Assembly (NCBI GenBank): GCA_023664045.1
Contig: JAMPGH010000001.1
Span: 1,457,661-1,521,660 of the forward strand
DNA from: Alistipes senegalensis
GTDB taxonomy: Bacteria > Bacteroidota > Bacteroidia > Bacteroidales > Rikenellaceae
Direction: 5' to 3'
Length of the DNA: 64,000 nt
Shown here piece by piece: positions 26,494 through 34,721 of this stretch. Each line of letters begins with the position of its first letter. The first letter of the stretch is position 1. A program made the translations under genes and the position numbers. Under the pieces are notes generated by a model, which saw only the letters and a list, made by a program, of their open reading frames with translations, did not search any database and had not been told where the DNA came from.

Positions 26494-28527
26494 TCAGAAC
26501 AGCGTTCCTTGCGTCGCCGCTTCGCGGGGCGGTGCTTCTTCGCCGCCCAGCAGGGCCATGAATTCTTCTTCCGAGATGATCTTCACGCCCAATTTCTCGG
26601 CTTTCTTCAGCTTCGCCGGGCCCATGTTTTCGCCCGCCACAAGGTAGTCCGCGTTCGACGACACGGCCGCCAGGTTGCGTCCTCCGTGCATTTCGATCAG
26701 TTCCTTGATCTCGTCGCGGCTGTGCGTCGCGAACTTCCCCGAGATCACGAAGCTCTTTCCCGCCAGCGCTTCCGACGCCCGTTCGCGTTCTTCCGCTTCG
26801 AAGCGCACGCCCGCTTCGCGCAGACGGCCGATGATCCGCAGGTTCTCCGCATCGGCGAAGTAGTCCGCAATCGCATCGGCGATCTTCGCGCCCACTTCGT
26901 CCGCTTCTTCCAGTTCTTCGCGCGTGGCGGCCATCACGGCATCTAAGGAGCGGAAATGTTCCGCCAGATACTTCGCCGTCGTCTCGCCCACGAAGCGGAT
27001 TCCCAGCCCGAACAGCACCCGGTGGAAGGGCACCTCCAGCGATGCCCGGATCGAGCGTACGATGTTCTCCGCCGACTTTTCGCCCAGCCGGGGCAGGGGC
27101 GCCAGCTGCGGGGCCTGCAGGTCGTAGAGGTCCGACAGGTCGTGCAGCAGGCCGTTTTCGTAGAGCAGCTCCACGGTCTCTTCGCCCAGTCCCTCGATGT
27201 CCATCGCCTTGCGGCGGATGAAGTGGAGGATGCGGCCGATGATCTGAGGACGGCAGCCGCTCTGATTGGGACAGTAGTGTTTGGCTTCGCCTTCGTAGCG
27301 CACCAGCGGCGTGCCGCATTCGGGACACACGGCTATGTATTCGAACGGGCGGCTGTCGGAGGGCCGCTCGGAGAGCTCCACTCCCGTGATCTTGGGGATG
27401 ATCTCGCCTCCTTTTTCCACATAAACCATGTCTCCGGGGCGAATGTCCAGCAGGGCCATCTGTTCGGCGTTGTGGAGCGTGGCCCGGCGTACCGTCGTTC
27501 CCGCCAGCTGCACCGGTTCCAGATTCGCCACCGGCGTTACCGCGCCCGTGCGGCCTACCTGAAAATCCACGCTCGTCAGGCGCGTGAGCGCTTGCTCGGC
27601 CTTGAATTTGTAGGCTACGGCCCACTTCGGGGCTTTGGCCGTGAATCCGATGCGGCGGCGGCGGGCGAAGTCGTTCACCTTGATTACCACGCCGTCGGTC
27701 GGGACGGGGAGTTCGCGGCGCGCTTCGTCCCAGTGGGCGATGAATGCGTCCACCTCGGCCGTCGTGCGGCAGATGCGGGCGTGTTCCGAGACTTTGAAGC
27801 CCCATTCGCGCGCCGCCGCAAGACTCGCCCAGTGGGTCTCGAAGGGGAGGTCGTCGCCGGAGAGTTGGTAGAGCGTGCAGTCCAGTCCGCGGCGCGCCAC
27901 CACGGCCGAGGATTGTTGCTTGAGCGTTCCGGCCGCCGCATTGCGGGGATTGGCGAAGAGCGTTTCGCCGGCCGCTTCGCGTTCGGCGTTGATCTTGTCG
28001 AACGACGCATAGGGCATCAGCACCTCGCCCCGGATTTCGAAGTAGGGGGGCCACCCCGAGCCTTGCAGCCGCAGGGGCACCGTGCGGATCGTCCTCACGT
28101 TGGCCGTTACGTCGTCTCCCTGCACTCCGTCGCCTCGCGTTACGGCGCGCAGGAGCGAGCCGTTTTCGTAGGTCAGCGAGATCGCCGTGCCGTCGAACTT
28201 CAGTTCGCAGACATACTCCGTGGGTCCGGCTTCGCGTTCGATGCGTTCCAGAAATTCGTGCAGTTCCTCGAGCGAGTAGGTGTTGCCCAGCGAGAGCATG
28301 GGGTAGCGGTGGCGTACGGTCTCGAACTCCGAGGTCAGGTCGCTGCCCACGCGCATCGTCGGCGAATTGGGGTCGGCATATTCGGGATGGCGGCGTTCGA
28401 GTTCCTGCAGTTCGCGCATCAGGGCGTCGAATTCGCAGTCCGTGATTTCGGGTGCGTTGTCGACGTAGTATCTGCGGTTGTGGTATTCGAGTTGCCGGCG
28501 CAACTCCTCGATCCTTACGCGGTCCAT
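26494..28527 (-). CDS. ligA: NAD-dependent DNA ligase
   Basis: Seals nicks in DNA using NAD+ during replication and repair. It is 677 residues, full length. The N-terminal Ia domain holds YYVDNAPEITDCEFDALMRE, and adenylation Lys110 is in CELKFDGTAI. The OB fold contains VGRTGAVTPVANLEPV. Zinc-binding cysteines lie in CPECGTPLVRYEGEAKHYC and the QSGC that follows. Helix-hairpin-helix motifs precede a C-terminal BRCT domain (LAGKSFVISGKFATHSRDEI). The start MDRVRIEELRRQLEYHNRRY is the normal N terminus. Confidence 0.97.
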   Translation of the reverse strand: MDRVRIEELRRQLEYHNRRYYVDNAPEITDCEFDALMRELQELERRHPEYADPNSPTMRVGSDLTSEFETVRHRYPMLSLGNTYSLEELHEFLERIEREAGPTEYVCELKFDGTAISLTYENGSLLRAVTRGDGVQGDDVTANVRTIRTVPLRLQGSGWPPYFEIRGEVLMPYASFDKINAEREAAGETLFANPRNAAAGTLKQQSSAVVARRGLDCTLYQLSGDDLPFETHWASLAAAREWGFKVSEHARICRTTAEVDAFIAHWDEARRELPVPTDGVVIKVNDFARRRRIGFTAKAPKWAVAYKFKAEQALTRLTSVDFQVGRTGAVTPVANLEPVQLAGTTVRRATLHNAEQMALLDIRPGDMVYVEKGGEIIPKITGVELSERPSDSRPFEYIAVCPECGTPLVRYEGEAKHYCPNQSGCRPQIIGRILHFIRRKAMDIEGLGEETVELLYENGLLHDLSDLYDLQAPQLAPLPRLGEKSAENIVRSIRASLEVPFHRVLFGLGIRFVGETTAKYLAEHFRSLDAVMAATREELEEADEVGAKIADAIADYFADAENLRIIGRLREAGVRFEAEERERASEALAGKSFVISGKFATHSRDEIKELIEMHGGRNLAAVSSNADYLVAGENMGPAKLKKAEKLGVKIISEEEFMALLGGEEAPPREAATQGTLF

Positions 28528-28745
28528 ATATTAGAGGTGTGTAGACGGAAATCTTGTTTCTTCGGGGGCCGGCCCTCTGCGCGATCGGGCGTTTCGCGCC
28601 GGCGATATACAGTGTAAAGGTACGCAATTTGTTCGTAAGAGCCATTAAATTCAAAAAAAATGCAAAAAAAAAATACGGATGTAGCGCCATACGCAAATTT
28701 TGTTTATACTTGCAGAAAATTTCCGAACGCTACTACTGACAGATT

Positions 28746-29057
28746 ATGGTGAAGAAGCATATCGTAACAAGTTATCGTAATCTCGCTCCCGAGTTGCAGG
28801 AGGCTCTGCGGGAGAAATATCCCACAGGATTCACCGACGCCATGATGCGCGTCGACAAGCCCAGCGGCGACTTTTTCTATGCCGTTCCGTTCGATACCGA
28901 CGAGGTGGCCTATCTGGTGAAGATCGACGTGAAGATCGACGACAACGCGCAGGAGGAGGACGAAAAAGATTATTACGACGACGAGATCAAGGGAGCCGAC
29001 GAGATTCAGGACGACGGTTCCGATTCGGGCGACGACGGCTCGGACGACGATCTCTGA
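28746..29057 (+). CDS. Conserved hypothetical acidic protein
   Basis: A 103-residue protein I recognise only as a small Bacteroidetes conserved type. Residues 1-60 look folded (SYRNLAPELQEALREKYPTG, then FFYAVPFDTDEVAYLVKIDV), while the C-terminal 35 residues are almost all Asp, Glu, Gly and Ser. There is no signal peptide or transmembrane segment, so it should be cytoplasmic. The codon pattern and a clear terminator after it support a real gene. It stands alone, divergent from ligA. The acidic tail could mimic nucleic acid or bind basic proteins, but nothing more can be claimed. Confidence 0.75.
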   Translation: MVKKHIVTSYRNLAPELQEALREKYPTGFTDAMMRVDKPSGDFFYAVPFDTDEVAYLVKIDVKIDDNAQEEDEKDYYDDEIKGADEIQDDGSDSGDDGSDDDL

Positions 29058-29067
29058 TTCTTCTCTT

Positions 29068-29107
29068 CGGGCGGGGCGCTCCGGTCGTCCGCGCCCGTTC
29101 GTTTTTT
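29068..29107 (+). terminator. Terminator after the acidic protein gene
   Basis: CGGGCG (29068-29073) pairs with CGCCCG (29092-29097), with further GC pairing inside, followed by TTCGTTTTTT. Confidence 0.65.
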
Positions 29108-29186
29108 CCGTTTCGGAAAGAGCAGTTCCGGCCCGGAATATCGGAGGCTCCGGTTTCCGATAGCGCGGCCGCAGATTCAGCAATCC

Positions 29187-29460
29187 CCGGCCTAAGAGGC
29201 CGGTTTTAAGAATGGGACTTTCGAAAAACCAAACCTAAGGTCGGTGTATATTCCAGCCTGCCGGAAAGCAACCTTAATGAATAGTTAATAATGTATAATG
29301 AATAATTATTGTGGGAGTTCACGGAATTTTTGCAAAAGCCATCTTTTTGTTACTCTGACAATTATTCACTATTAACTATTAAACCTCCCTGCGGAGGTTT
29401 GACTTTACTCCTGCTCGGCAGAGTCCGCAAGCGGTCTTTGCCCTCGCTCATTCGTAAAGT
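29187..29460. repeat. Cluster of intergenic hairpins and inverted repeats
   Basis: No gene is supported from 29058 to about 29480. The stretch holds, in order: CCGGCC-TAAGA-GGCCGG plus TTTT (29187-29207); a two-block AT-rich inverted repeat with arms at 29280-29307 and 29360-29380 (exact AATAGTTAATA and TATTAACTATT); AAACCTCC-CTGC-GGAGGTTT (29381-29400); and a segment bounded by ACTTTAC (29402-29408) and GTAAAGT (29454-29460). That last segment resembles the 21340-21441 element (both have CTCGGCA and TGCCCTCG). Function unknown. Confidence 0.65.
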
Positions 29461-29482
29461 TCATTAAGAAAGGTTTCCTTTC

Positions 29483-29827
29483 CTGCATCCATTCCAGCGA
29501 TTGCTTCTTGCGCCTGCTTCGGGCTTCCGCAACTGGACGACGGGGGCCTTGACGAGTGTCGGTATTTCAGGCTATTTTTGGAGTTCTTCTCCTTCGGCTT
29601 CCGGCAATGCCAGTGGCGGAGGCTTGAGTTTCGGTTCGGGCGATATCAACCCGCTCGCAGCCTATCCTCGTTCCCGCGCCTTCTCCGTGCGCTGCGTCCA
29701 GCATCTGCAGACTGCCTTTCTTCGACGAATGACGATTCGTCGGCTTTCCTTTTTGCGAAATGGCAGCATTTCCCTTTCGCTTTTCTCCGAGGAATCTCCG
29801 CTCCGGATGCCGCTTTTTTTCGGATAA
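29483..29827 (+). pseudogene. Remnant of a FISUMP / C-type-lectin-like domain gene
   Basis: The frame encodes LLAPASGFRNWTTGALTSVG, then GYFWSSSPSASGNASGG, GLSFGSGDINPLAAYPRS and RAFSVRCVQ. This is the C-terminal half of the Fibrobacter-succinogenes-major-paralogous (FISUMP) type, usually LPAAGYRN...GYYWSSS...GFSVRPV. No start codon, signal peptide or N-terminal half is present, so it is a fragment. The residues after CVQHLQ look random. Hairpin CGACGAAT-GACG-ATTCGTCG (29723-29742) followed by CTTTCCTTTTT may be its old terminator. Such domains are also used as variable targets of diversity-generating retroelements, but no reverse transcriptase is in the window. Confidence 0.6.
29723..29756 (+). 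terminator. Hairpin and T run after the FISUMP remnant
   Basis: Perfect 8-bp stem CGACGAAT / ATTCGTCG with loop GACG, then GCTTTCCTTTTT. Confidence 0.55.
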
Positions 29828-29942
29828 GTTTTCGTGTCTTCGGCAAAGCCGGAGATACTTCGCCTCGGCACCCCGTTAAGATCGGGGTTTTATGAATCGA
29901 CTTTTCAACCTCCGTTTTCACTTCAATTCTTCGTATCTTTGA

Positions 29943-30214
29943 GATAGAGTGGCGGTATTGATTTCAATACCAGTAAAGTAGAAGAATTTTGCAAGAGAAA
30001 GGGCAACGGATAAGTAAGTTGCAAAGTGTTAGATTTACTTCGTATTATCCATTCTCAAACAACTCAATACGAATACAAAAATAGTCATATTTCTAAAATG
30101 TTACAAAATAATCTCTTATAAAATTACTTATCGAATTATATTCATCAATGACGCCCAGTATGCGGGGATAAAGCATCGAGATATATCAAAACGAGATATT
30201 GATCGTATTACAAT
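29943..30214. other. AT-rich non-coding stretch at the probable island edge
   Basis: No gene is supported. It includes a small hairpin GGTATTG-ATTT-CAATACC (about 29955-29972) and runs of AT-rich DNA unlike the GC-rich chromosome to the left. It may hold the end of the integrated element. Confidence 0.5.
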
Positions 30215-30252
30215 AACGACGGGCTGTCTGAAATCATAGACAGCCCGTCGTT
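30215..30252 (-). terminator. Hairpin downstream of the second MATE gene
   Basis: A perfect 15-bp stem, AACGACGGGCTGTCT (30215-30229) with AGACAGCCCGTCGTT (30238-30252). It starts 18 bases past the minus-strand stop. The T run is poor on the minus strand. Confidence 0.65.
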
Positions 30253-30269
30253 TATATATCGCGTTGCGG

Positions 30270-31622
30270 TTATTTTTTGTTTTTTGTGCAGAGCAAGTAC
30301 AGTATAATTGCTCCGAAAGTAAGCAGTTCCGAGACCGTTACCGCTAACCAAAGTCCGTTATCTCCCAGCAGCGATGGCAGCCAGACGAAACAGGGAATGA
30401 TGAAGAGGTAGCCGCGCAGCAGCATGAAAACGGTTGCGGATTTGAACTGTTCCTTGCTTTGCAGGTATCCGATGAGAACGATATTCAGAATCAGAAACAC
30501 AAAACTTGCGGCATAATACGGGAAACCGTAAAGGGCTATGTCGTAGGCATGACTGCTGTCGGTGATAAATGTCTCGATAATGAACTGCTTGCCGACTATT
30601 CCGATCAGCGAGATGAGCAGTCCGAAAATCGCCGCAATCCATACGGACATACGAAACGTCCGTGCAATCCGTTGTTTGTCCCCTGTGCCGTAATTGTAAC
30701 TGATAATGGGCAGCGCCGACTGGGCGACGGCATTCCCGAACAGAAATACGAGCGGCAGGACGTAGCATGCCACGGCAAAAGCCGCGACGCCGGCTTCTTG
30801 TAATCGCTGCATGAACATGATATTACCGACGAGCATCAGGCAGGCCATCGCTGTCTCTCCGATGAATGTGGGCAATCCGAGTTTGACCATATACCCGGTA
30901 TTGCGGAGGGTAAGCCCGACACTCGTTCGAGTGAACTTGGGCGGATAGAGATGCAGCGTTTCGGAATAGCGGAACATATAAATCAGTACGATTACGGCTC
31001 CTGCGCATTGGGATATGGAGGTTGCGATAGCTGCGCCCTTTACGCCCATGCCGAGCGGAAATACATAAATGTAATCCAGAGCGATGTTCAGTACGGAGGC
31101 GATGACATTGGAATACATGGCGAATTTCGGAGAGCCGTCCAGTCGGATGATAAACATCCCGACGACCAGCAGCATGCTTCCGAGAAAGGACGGCAGTGCA
31201 TAGCACATGTATTCGGTAACCAGAGGCATCAGTTTCGGAGAGCTGCCGAAAAGTCGCGCGGTGCGTTCCGGAAATAAAAAGACGATAGCGCAAATGACCA
31301 GCATGATGGTTGTAGAAACCGTTATGGCTTGCGTTACGTTGATATTTGCCGCTTTGTAGTTGCGATGCGACAAATGAATGGCGACCACGACCGATACTCC
31401 GCTTCCGAACATCAGCGCCAATCCTGTTGAAATCAGGTAGAGGGGTGTTACGATATTGACGGCCGCCAATGCTTCGGCTCCGATTCCATTCCCTACGAAA
31501 ATACCGTCGGCCAGATACACCGACGCACCGAACATCAATCCCAGCAACGTGGGAATGAATATTTTAACGAATAATTTCGATATATCCGTCTTTCCAAAAT
31601 CTATCGCATCTCTTTGATCCAT
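30270..31622 (-). CDS. MATE-family multidrug efflux protein (MepA-like)
   Basis: Twelve-helix cation-coupled exporter of 450 residues. The N terminus (KLFVKIFIPTLLGLMFGASV, then LADGIFVGNGIGAEALAAVN) and the second-half repeat (YNYGTGDKQRIARTFRM) fit the MepA-like MATE branch. The ATG at 31622 (MDQRDAIDFGKTDISK) was chosen; 32 upstream in-frame residues run through the terminator hairpin of the preceding gene. The GC content is visibly lower than in the first MATE gene at 19926, consistent with transfer on the island. The substrate is unknown. Confidence 0.88.
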   Translation of the reverse strand: MDQRDAIDFGKTDISKLFVKIFIPTLLGLMFGASVYLADGIFVGNGIGAEALAAVNIVTPLYLISTGLALMFGSGVSVVVAIHLSHRNYKAANINVTQAITVSTTIMLVICAIVFLFPERTARLFGSSPKLMPLVTEYMCYALPSFLGSMLLVVGMFIIRLDGSPKFAMYSNVIASVLNIALDYIYVFPLGMGVKGAAIATSISQCAGAVIVLIYMFRYSETLHLYPPKFTRTSVGLTLRNTGYMVKLGLPTFIGETAMACLMLVGNIMFMQRLQEAGVAAFAVACYVLPLVFLFGNAVAQSALPIISYNYGTGDKQRIARTFRMSVWIAAIFGLLISLIGIVGKQFIIETFITDSSHAYDIALYGFPYYAASFVFLILNIVLIGYLQSKEQFKSATVFMLLRGYLFIIPCFVWLPSLLGDNGLWLAVTVSELLTFGAIILYLLCTKNKK

Positions 31623-31658
31623 ATTTACTTCATTTATTTTATTGAATATTATACCAAC

Positions 31659-31690
31659 AAAGAAGTCCGCCTCCATCGACGGACTTCTTT
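31659..31690 (-). terminator. Terminator between permease and MATE genes
   Basis: An 11-bp stem, AAAGAAGTCCG (31659-31669) with CGGACTTCTTT (31680-31690), 10-base loop, positioned 25 bases past the minus-strand permease stop. Confidence 0.7.
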
Positions 31691-31714
31691 TCTTGTGTTG
31701 CAGCGCACCGCCTA

Positions 31715-32938
31715 TCAAGCAATCACATCGAAACCGGCATTACGTACCGCCGCGACGATATCTTGTGCGTTGTGTTCGCCTTTGACGACAGCCTTGCCCG
31801 TCGAGAGGTTGACCTCTACCTGCTCGACACCCTCGACCGAACCGATTGCCTTGGTTACCGAAGCCTGACAATGCGAGCAATTCATTCCTTTAATAGTGTA
31901 TTCTTTTGTCATGTCTGAAATTGTTATATGATTTTGTTTATGCCCTTTGATAAACGTGAAGACAAGCAGAGCCACCAGTATGGCCGAGCAGACGGTCGGG
32001 AACAGAGCGAAGCTGTGTTCGTGGCCGATGACGTTTTGCCCGTTATTTATGCGGAACCACTCCGCAGGCAGCAAATAGTCGATTGTCAATCCGAACGCGA
32101 TTGCCCCGATGATGATCGAGGCCAAATAGATTATGGCGGACTTGCGTCCCATTTCGCGGGAAATGAGCGTGAACGAGGCGAAATTAGCGGCAGGTCCGGC
32201 CATCAGAAGCACCAGAGCCGTACCGGGCGAAAGCCCTTTGAGCATCAAGGACAATGCAATGGGAATCGACCCTGTGGCGCACACATACATCGGAATGGCT
32301 ATAATCAACACGGCAATCATCGAAAATATCGGTTTGCTTCCGAGTACGGAGAAGAAGTCGGCGGGAACGTATACCGTAATCAACGCCGCGATGACAAGCC
32401 CCGCGACCAACCATCCGCCGATGCTGCCGACAAGATCGATGTACCCGTAGCGCAGCGCGTCGAGACATTTTCGGCCGAAACTTTTGTCCGCTCGTTCCGA
32501 GGTTTCGGATGCCGTACAGCCGATCGGAGCCGCTTCGTCCCGTTCTGCTTTGCCCACTGCCATGCCACCGAAAACCGCCGTAACGAGAGCCGCAATAGGA
32601 CGAATGAGGGCGAAAGCCGGACCGAGTAACGACCACGTCGCGGCAATGCTGTCCACTCCGGTCTGCGGTGTGGACACGAGAAACGACGTGGATGCCGCTC
32701 TCGACGCACCGTTTCGGCGCATGGCGATTGCGGTCGGCAATACTCCGCAGGAGCATAGCGGCAGCGGAATGCCGATTAGTGCCGATTTGATAACTGCGTT
32801 CAGTCCCGTTCCGGACAGATGGTGCGCGAATGTTTTTTGCGGTATGAATGCGTGCATGAGCCCCGCAATTAAAAATCCCAACAGGATGTACGGCGACATC
32901 TCGTTGAGCATAAATAGCAATGAGTGTAAAAGTTCCAT
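31715..32938 (-). CDS. SO_0444-type Cu/Zn efflux permease with C-terminal HMA domain
   Basis: Inner-membrane permease of 407 residues, UPF0718/DUF318 type. The first half contains the conserved metal-handling motif IPLPLCSCGVLP (Cys62, Cys64) and STPQTGVDSIAAT; the second repeat has AIPMYVCATGSIPIALSLML. After residue about 345 comes a heavy-metal-associated domain, KGMNCSHCQASVTKAIGSVE (Cys354, Cys357), which binds soft metal ions and may load the permease. The start at 32938 (MELLHSLLFMLNEMSP) places a TAATTTTG -7 box about 22-30 bases upstream. The exact metal is inferred from the family. Confidence 0.85.
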   Translation of the reverse strand: MELLHSLLFMLNEMSPYILLGFLIAGLMHAFIPQKTFAHHLSGTGLNAVIKSALIGIPLPLCSCGVLPTAIAMRRNGASRAASTSFLVSTPQTGVDSIAATWSLLGPAFALIRPIAALVTAVFGGMAVGKAERDEAAPIGCTASETSERADKSFGRKCLDALRYGYIDLVGSIGGWLVAGLVIAALITVYVPADFFSVLGSKPIFSMIAVLIIAIPMYVCATGSIPIALSLMLKGLSPGTALVLLMAGPAANFASFTLISREMGRKSAIIYLASIIIGAIAFGLTIDYLLPAEWFRINNGQNVIGHEHSFALFPTVCSAILVALLVFTFIKGHKQNHITISDMTKEYTIKGMNCSHCQASVTKAIGSVEGVEQVEVNLSTGKAVVKGEHNAQDIVAAVRNAGFDVIA

Positions 32939-32959
32939 CTCCGCGATTTTATTTTGCTG

Positions 32960-32997
32960 CAAAATTACCGATGTATGGGGTGCCGGCCGATACCAAA
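32960..32997 (-). promoter_or_regulatory. Putative promoter of the permease gene
   Basis: On the minus strand TTTG (32997-32994) and TAATTTTG (32967-32960) are separated by 26 bases, longer than the usual 19-21. A repeated ATCGG word lies in the spacer. Confidence 0.4.
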
Positions 32998-33044
32998 ATC
33001 CGTCGGAATACTACCATTTCGATAAATTTATTTCGGTCGTCGTT

Positions 33045-33968
33045 TCATGAAAGTCCGTCCCGGTCGATTTCCGCCATAAATGCTCCGATGGTTTTGCCGG
33101 TCTGTTGTTTGAAAAAGCGCATCAGATGGTTAGGAGCGGAAAAACGAAGTTTGTAGGCCACCTCTTTCACCGTCATTCCCGAAAACAGCAAATCGCTTTT
33201 CACTTCCTGCAACAAGCGTTGTTTCAGCAGATGAGCGGCCGTTACCCCGAATTCGTTTTCCACCGCTTTGTTCAGTGCCACTCTGCTGATTCCCATCATT
33301 TCCGCATAGTCATTTACCCGATTTTTACGGCGGATGTTCTTTTCCAGCAATTCTTTGTATCTGAAAGCGTAGTTGTTGAGCGGCAGACGTAGCGAGAGGC
33401 CGAAGAAATCGGCATAAAAACGGTTCAGGAGTAACAGAAATTCATACAGGTAGGCGACGATCATGTGGTAACTGTCGGCTACGGGGGCAAGAAGTTCTGT
33501 TTTCATTTTCCGCAGGATTTCGAGGAATGGAATCATTTGTTGCTCATTCATGTCGAAATAGCTCGGATAGTCGTTCTGATAACAATACAACAATCTGTAC
33601 ATGAAATGTTTGTCCGATGAAAAGTTCTGTACGAATTCTTCCTGAAAGACGAGGAAAGTGTAATCCAGACTATCTATCCGTATATGCCATTCCTGCTGTT
33701 TGTAGGGCGCGACAATCAGTACGCTGTTGTCGTGCAGTTCGATTCTTTGCCCATCCAACAGCAGGTATCCCGACGCTTTGCGAAAGAAATAAAACTCGAA
33801 GAAATCGGTTTTGTATCGTTCATTCAGGTCGAACCACCCCCGTTTTTCACTGCTTTCGGCGGTGTTGAGCAGAAAATCCACGCCGCATGCGCTTTTGGTG
33901 TACTTCACCAATGATATCTGTTCGGCTGTTTTATACGGGAAAATTCTCCATGTTTTTTTGCTGTTCAT
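33045..33968 (-). CDS. AraC-family transcriptional regulator
   Basis: A 307-residue DNA-binding regulator. The C-terminal part (about residues 210-303) carries the double helix-turn-helix: VNDYAEMMGISRVALNKAVE, then MTVKEVAYKLRFSAPNHLMR and FFKQQTGKTIGAF. The N-terminal region (about 1-160) looks like a cupin-type sensor with many aromatic residues. It is upstream of the permease and MATE genes on the same strand and divergent from the Fur-family gene, so it probably controls one or both sets. A direct repeat TGGTAGC spaced by 21 bp in the divergent region could be its operator. The inducer is not known. Confidence 0.88.
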   Translation of the reverse strand: MNSKKTWRIFPYKTAEQISLVKYTKSACGVDFLLNTAESSEKRGWFDLNERYKTDFFEFYFFRKASGYLLLDGQRIELHDNSVLIVAPYKQQEWHIRIDSLDYTFLVFQEEFVQNFSSDKHFMYRLLYCYQNDYPSYFDMNEQQMIPFLEILRKMKTELLAPVADSYHMIVAYLYEFLLLLNRFYADFFGLSLRLPLNNYAFRYKELLEKNIRRKNRVNDYAEMMGISRVALNKAVENEFGVTAAHLLKQRLLQEVKSDLLFSGMTVKEVAYKLRFSAPNHLMRFFKQQTGKTIGAFMAEIDRDGLS

Positions 33969-34013
33969 ATTCGATAATTCCGTTGAATTTCATATTGATA
34001 TGTAATGTGTGCG

Positions 34014-34021
34014 CAAAGTTA
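34014..34021 (-). promoter_or_regulatory. Putative -7 box of the AraC-family gene
   Basis: TAACTTTG on the minus strand (CAAAGTTA at 34014-34021) fits TAnnTTTG and lies 46 bases before the ATG at 33968. No convincing -33 box is seen. Confidence 0.4.
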
Positions 34022-34092
34022 ATACAAATACGCTGTATAGCACTGCATTATGGCTGTAATATTTTTAACGCGCGAGTGATATATAATCAAAA

Positions 34093-34149
34093 TGGTAGCA
34101 ATATAAGCTGAATTGGTAGCGACGGGGCGATAAGAAACAGTTAATTTTG
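34093..34149 (+). promoter_or_regulatory. Putative operator repeats and -7 box before the Fur-family gene
   Basis: TGGTAGC occurs at 34093-34099 and 34114-34120, two helical turns apart, as expected for an AraC-type site. TAATTTTG at 34142-34149 fits the Bacteroidetes -7 box for the gene starting at 34194. Confidence 0.4.
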
Positions 34150-34193
34150 CGCACTTATTTATTGTATTGATTTTGAAGTATAAAGAATACGAT

Positions 34194-34643
34194 ATGGGGA
34201 ATGATGAGATAGTAAAAATGTTGGAACAGGCCGGAATAAAGCCGACTTCCAACCGTATATTGGTTCTACGTACCATTTTGGAAAGCGACCGTCCGTCGAG
34301 CCTGACTGATTTGGAGACGAAATTATTATCCTTGGAGAAATCCAGTGTCTTCAGGGTCTTGACATTGCTGCTGGAGCATGGTGTCGTGCATGCGGTGGAA
34401 GACGGCCGGGGTATTGTAAAATATGAAATATGCCGAGGTAAAGGCTCTTGTACGATCGATGATTTGCATGCGCATTTTTACTGCGAGTCCTGCCATCAGG
34501 TTTTTTGTTTCGAGACGATTCATACTCCCGTCGTGGATTTGCCGGACGGTTTTGATGTTCACTCCATCAACTATATGGTAAAAGGGGTCTGTCCGCAATG
34601 CAAATCCGCAAATGCTCATTCCGATAATCGAATGAAGCGATAG
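34194..34643 (+). CDS. Fur-family metal-responsive transcriptional regulator
   Basis: A 149-residue winged-helix repressor of the Fur/Zur type. The N-terminal half contains the recognition region (PTSNRILVLRTILESDRPSS, then LEKSSVFRVLTLLLEHGVV). The metal-binding half reads HAHFYCESCHQVFCFE, with a CxxC pair matched by a second CPQC near the C terminus, the usual structural zinc site. The family member (Fur, Zur or other) cannot be fixed from sequence. It heads the island's plus-strand metal genes, and the RND operon starts 78 bases downstream. The ATG at 34194 gives a normal N terminus. Confidence 0.88.
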   Translation: MGNDEIVKMLEQAGIKPTSNRILVLRTILESDRPSSLTDLETKLLSLEKSSVFRVLTLLLEHGVVHAVEDGRGIVKYEICRGKGSCTIDDLHAHFYCESCHQVFCFETIHTPVVDLPDGFDVHSINYMVKGVCPQCKSANAHSDNRMKR

Positions 34644-34660
34644 ATTTGTCCGCATAGCAC

Positions 34661-34698
34661 TTTGACACCGGGTTGCACTGCCGGCCTTGTAATTTTGC
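34661..34698 (+). promoter_or_regulatory. Promoter/operator of the RND pump operon (copy 1 of shared 38-bp element)
   Basis: The element opens with TTTGACACCGGGTTGC (34661-34676), has nine variable bases including CCGG, and ends with CTTGTAATTTTGC (34686-34698), which contains the -7 box TAATTTTG. The same element, with one mismatch outside the nine variable bases, precedes feoAB at 41060. Confidence 0.65.
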
Positions 34699-34721
34699 GC
34701 CATAACGTAAAAATTACAAGT

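Noticed and set aside
29483-29827. Active diversity-generating retroelement
   Set aside because: Only a truncated target-like domain is present; no reverse transcriptase, template repeat or accessory gene is in the window.
29646-29921. Minus-strand frame of 91 codons over the FISUMP remnant
   Set aside because: It runs opposite a recognisable domain fragment and has no family features.
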